From: Liolophura sinensis
Lineage: Eukaryota; Mollusca; Polyplacophora; Chitonida; Chitonidae
Reading direction: 5' to 3'
Assembly (NCBI RefSeq): GCF_032854445.1
Contig: NC_088303.1
Coordinates: 15,447,501 to 15,507,500, forward strand
Length of the DNA: 60,000 nt
The notes under the pieces are model-generated. The model did no database searches. It was not told the DNA's origin and saw only the letters and a program-made list of their open reading frames with translations. The position numbers and the translations under genes are program-made. The stretch's first letter is position 1. Each line of letters begins with the position of its first letter. Of this stretch, positions 58,018 through 60,000 are shown one piece after another.

Positions 58018-59292
58018 CTGACAAAAGAAACGACAATTAAATTTTACTGAAAACGTGAGCGAGTGTATACAGGACAGTTCCAGGCTTGGTTTCAGATGAA
58101 GTGCTTAGCATACAGTATTGGCAGACTACGTGGCAAAGCCTGCCAGGAACCTGCGAATGGGTCGTGGGTAGTTTTGGGCTCTGTCTATCTCATTATACTA
58201 CTACATGTGAGTAAAAAATTCTTGGGTCATCGCATGGCGGAGGCGACTAAAATTTGTTTCCATCTAAAGACGAACAACATAGCAAATGCAATAAGCATCA
58301 ATAGAAAAATCATTTAGAACTTTGTCTAAAAATACCTTCAGTTACTTTTTTAGATTTGTATATATTTTTTTTTCACTGAAGGAAATGCAATCGAATCGTT
58401 TGATTGTATGGTGGGATTATGGATCATAATCATTATGTGTTTCTAATGTCTCTAGTACCATTACAGTAACTGTTTTTTGTCCCTAAACACAATACTTGAG
58501 TATCATGCTCAGTAGGTCTAGATGTAGGCAAAGCCGTCGTATGCAGGGAGTTACGGCCGCCATACGTTATCAATACGGTTAATAAATCCCACTTTACAGC
58601 CAAATTATCTGACTGCATTTAACTAGCTGAAATCAAATATAAAAAGTTATAGCGTCCGCTTCGAAATCAGGAGACCGGGATCAAACCAGGATCGGGTCAT
58701 CCGAAGATTAAAAACGGTACTTATTGCCGCCTCACTTGGACCTCAGCACTGAGGGTTTAGAGCAAGGAAACAGGACTGGTTGGCCCGGTGTTAGTATAAC
58801 GAGTCTTGTGTCTCTGGCATGGAATTACCCTGTCACAAGAAGATACATTATATGTACACACACCTAATTGCTCTTTATTCAAGCGTGACAATAACTGCTG
58901 TGGACACACAAAACACACTGGGCTGCCAGTCATGCAGTCATCGTCGATTCTCTGTTATTTTATTGATTTGTTTATTTATTTGATTGATATTTTACGCCGT
59001 ATTCAAGAATATTTCACTTATACGACGGCGGCCAGTATAATGGTGGAAGGAAACCGGGCAGAGCCCGGGGGAAACCCACGACTGTCGGCAGGCTGCTGGG
59101 AGACCTTCCCACGTACGGCCGGAGAGGAAGCCAGCATGATCTGTTATTTTAAGCACTGCTTTCGAGCTGATAGTTGAAAAACACTATACTTTCACGTAAA
59201 TATTCACCTGCGCTGGTACAGAAACACAAGAAGGAGTAAGAGACTTAACACAACCGCCCCTGCGATGAGCCCTCCGATCAGTGGTGCTGAAC
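57273..59292 (-). CDS. C-type lectin-mucin-TM receptor, 3' end only, unit 3
   Basis: Third paralogue, cut by the window end. The transmembrane exon 59292-59208 and cytoplasmic exon 58017-57273 are present and open; signal, lectin and stalk exons should lie beyond 60000. The tail has 247 residues and retains DAYGAG, NPYDTI, SEYLHA, AYSNAV, GYLSP, TYPAS and LYQPM. It ends FESDK where units 1 and 2 end FGSDT. It has the most complete set of tail tyrosines of the three copies. Confidence 0.83.
58650..58870 (+). repeat. tRNA-derived SINE, (CTCA)n-type family, unit 3
   Basis: Counterpart of 9355-9600. Confidence 0.75.
58970..59140 (-). repeat. SINE, (AAAT)n-tailed family, unit 3
   Basis: Counterpart of 9690-9880. 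Confidence 0.85.
59208..59292 (-). CDS. lectin receptor exon 5, transmembrane helix, unit 3
   Basis: 85 nt, same protein as unit 1 (YQR at the end), with AG and GT borders conserved. Confidence 0.9.
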
Positions 59293-60000
59293 CTGACAAG
59301 ACAAAGCAAAACTTCAAATCCTAATTACATCATTGAGTGGAGCAGAGATGCGGGAGTAAGGTTGTACGATCATCGACGAAGGAACACAAAAATATGCCCT
59401 TTGTCCACTGTCATGTCAAAATGATGAAATTAGACTAACAATATGCATGATATATAAGATATTAACATAGACCATCTTAATCCCAGAACCAACAAACCCT
59501 ACCGCCGTCATACTTCAGTGAAAATTTCTCCAGCACGACATCAATCAAAATCCTTAAAATATTTCTCTTAAATCATACTCGTTATTTCCTAGTGTACTAT
59601 ACTACACTTTGTCATGTCACGCCCCAGTATTCAGGGTTGCCTCCTTCCACAAAACTGACTACCATTGTACATGTATAACTGCAAAAGTCTTCACTATGGA
59701 GTTAAATTATAATCAATGAATCTATCACTCTCCAAAGTATTTTGCAATAAACACACAAGAATAGATAGGCTGCATCATAGGTTTCCATACCAACATCCGT
59801 ACTGCTGTTTTGTTATCTCAGTAAAGAGCTCTACCGGTATATTTCCATACAGAATGGTACTTCTGCACTCGCCTTTGTATAGAAGCAGCCCTTAATCGAC
59901 AGCCTACTACTCGTCAAAAATAATTAACATTAAACGGAAAGTCAGTTGTCTGAGTGATGCTAGTATGCATTCCGTTATCGCAGCATTCTGTTATTGCAAC
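59293..60000. other. intron sequence, unit 3, to window end
   Basis: Collinear with 10017-10720. Intron upstream of the transmembrane exon, no feature seen. Confidence 0.6.

Larger units (their letters stand above)
53491..60000. repeat. tandem unit 3, first 6.5 kb
   Basis: Partial third unit cut by the window end. It matches 4494 onward and 28888 onward, and includes the last two coding exons of a third lectin receptor gene. It lacks the SINE found in unit 2 at the corresponding 53.84 kb position. Confidence 0.95.

Overview
The window looks like nuclear DNA of a marine mollusc. The evidence is AT-rich non-coding sequence, small exons with GT-AG borders and matching phases, many microsatellites, and several tRNA-derived SINE families. 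One SINE family ends in (AAAT)n and contains 'GATTGGTGTTTTACGCCGTA' on its reverse strand. Another ends in (CTCA)n and contains 'TTGGGGTTTAACGTC' on its reverse strand. I associate both with bivalves and gastropods from memory; no search was run. Nothing prokaryotic or viral is visible.

Layout: positions 1-4493 are a gene-poor flank. From 4494 the sequence is a head-to-tail array of a unit of about 24.5 kb: unit 1 at 4494-28887, unit 2 at 28888-53490, and the first 6.5 kb of unit 3 at 53491-60000. The units are highly similar, with copy-specific SINE insertions, kilobase-scale indels and different minisatellite lengths.

Genes per unit, in map order: (1) a minus-strand gene that I assembled from seven exons by splice sites and phase. 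It encodes a type I membrane protein: signal peptide, atypical C-type lectin domain, Thr-rich mucin-like stalk with N-glycosylation sequons, one transmembrane helix, and a long tyrosine-containing cytoplasmic tail with a YxxM motif. A 36-nt in-frame cassette exon lies between lectin domain and stalk. (2) A small unrecognised minus-strand last exon. (3) A minus-strand IQCC (IQ domain-containing protein C) gene, intact in unit 1 but with two frameshifts in unit 2. (4) Two plus-strand exons of archease (ZBTB8OS homologue) next to IQCC, without recognisable N-terminal exons or the normal C-terminus.

Together the array is an expanding family of putative signalling lectin receptors, with neighbouring housekeeping-type genes copied along and apparently decaying. 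Unit-to-unit differences fall in functionally suggestive places: stalk length, residues in the second half of the lectin domain, and presence or absence of a cytoplasmic tyrosine segment. All gene models are inferred from sequence alone; no transcript evidence was available.
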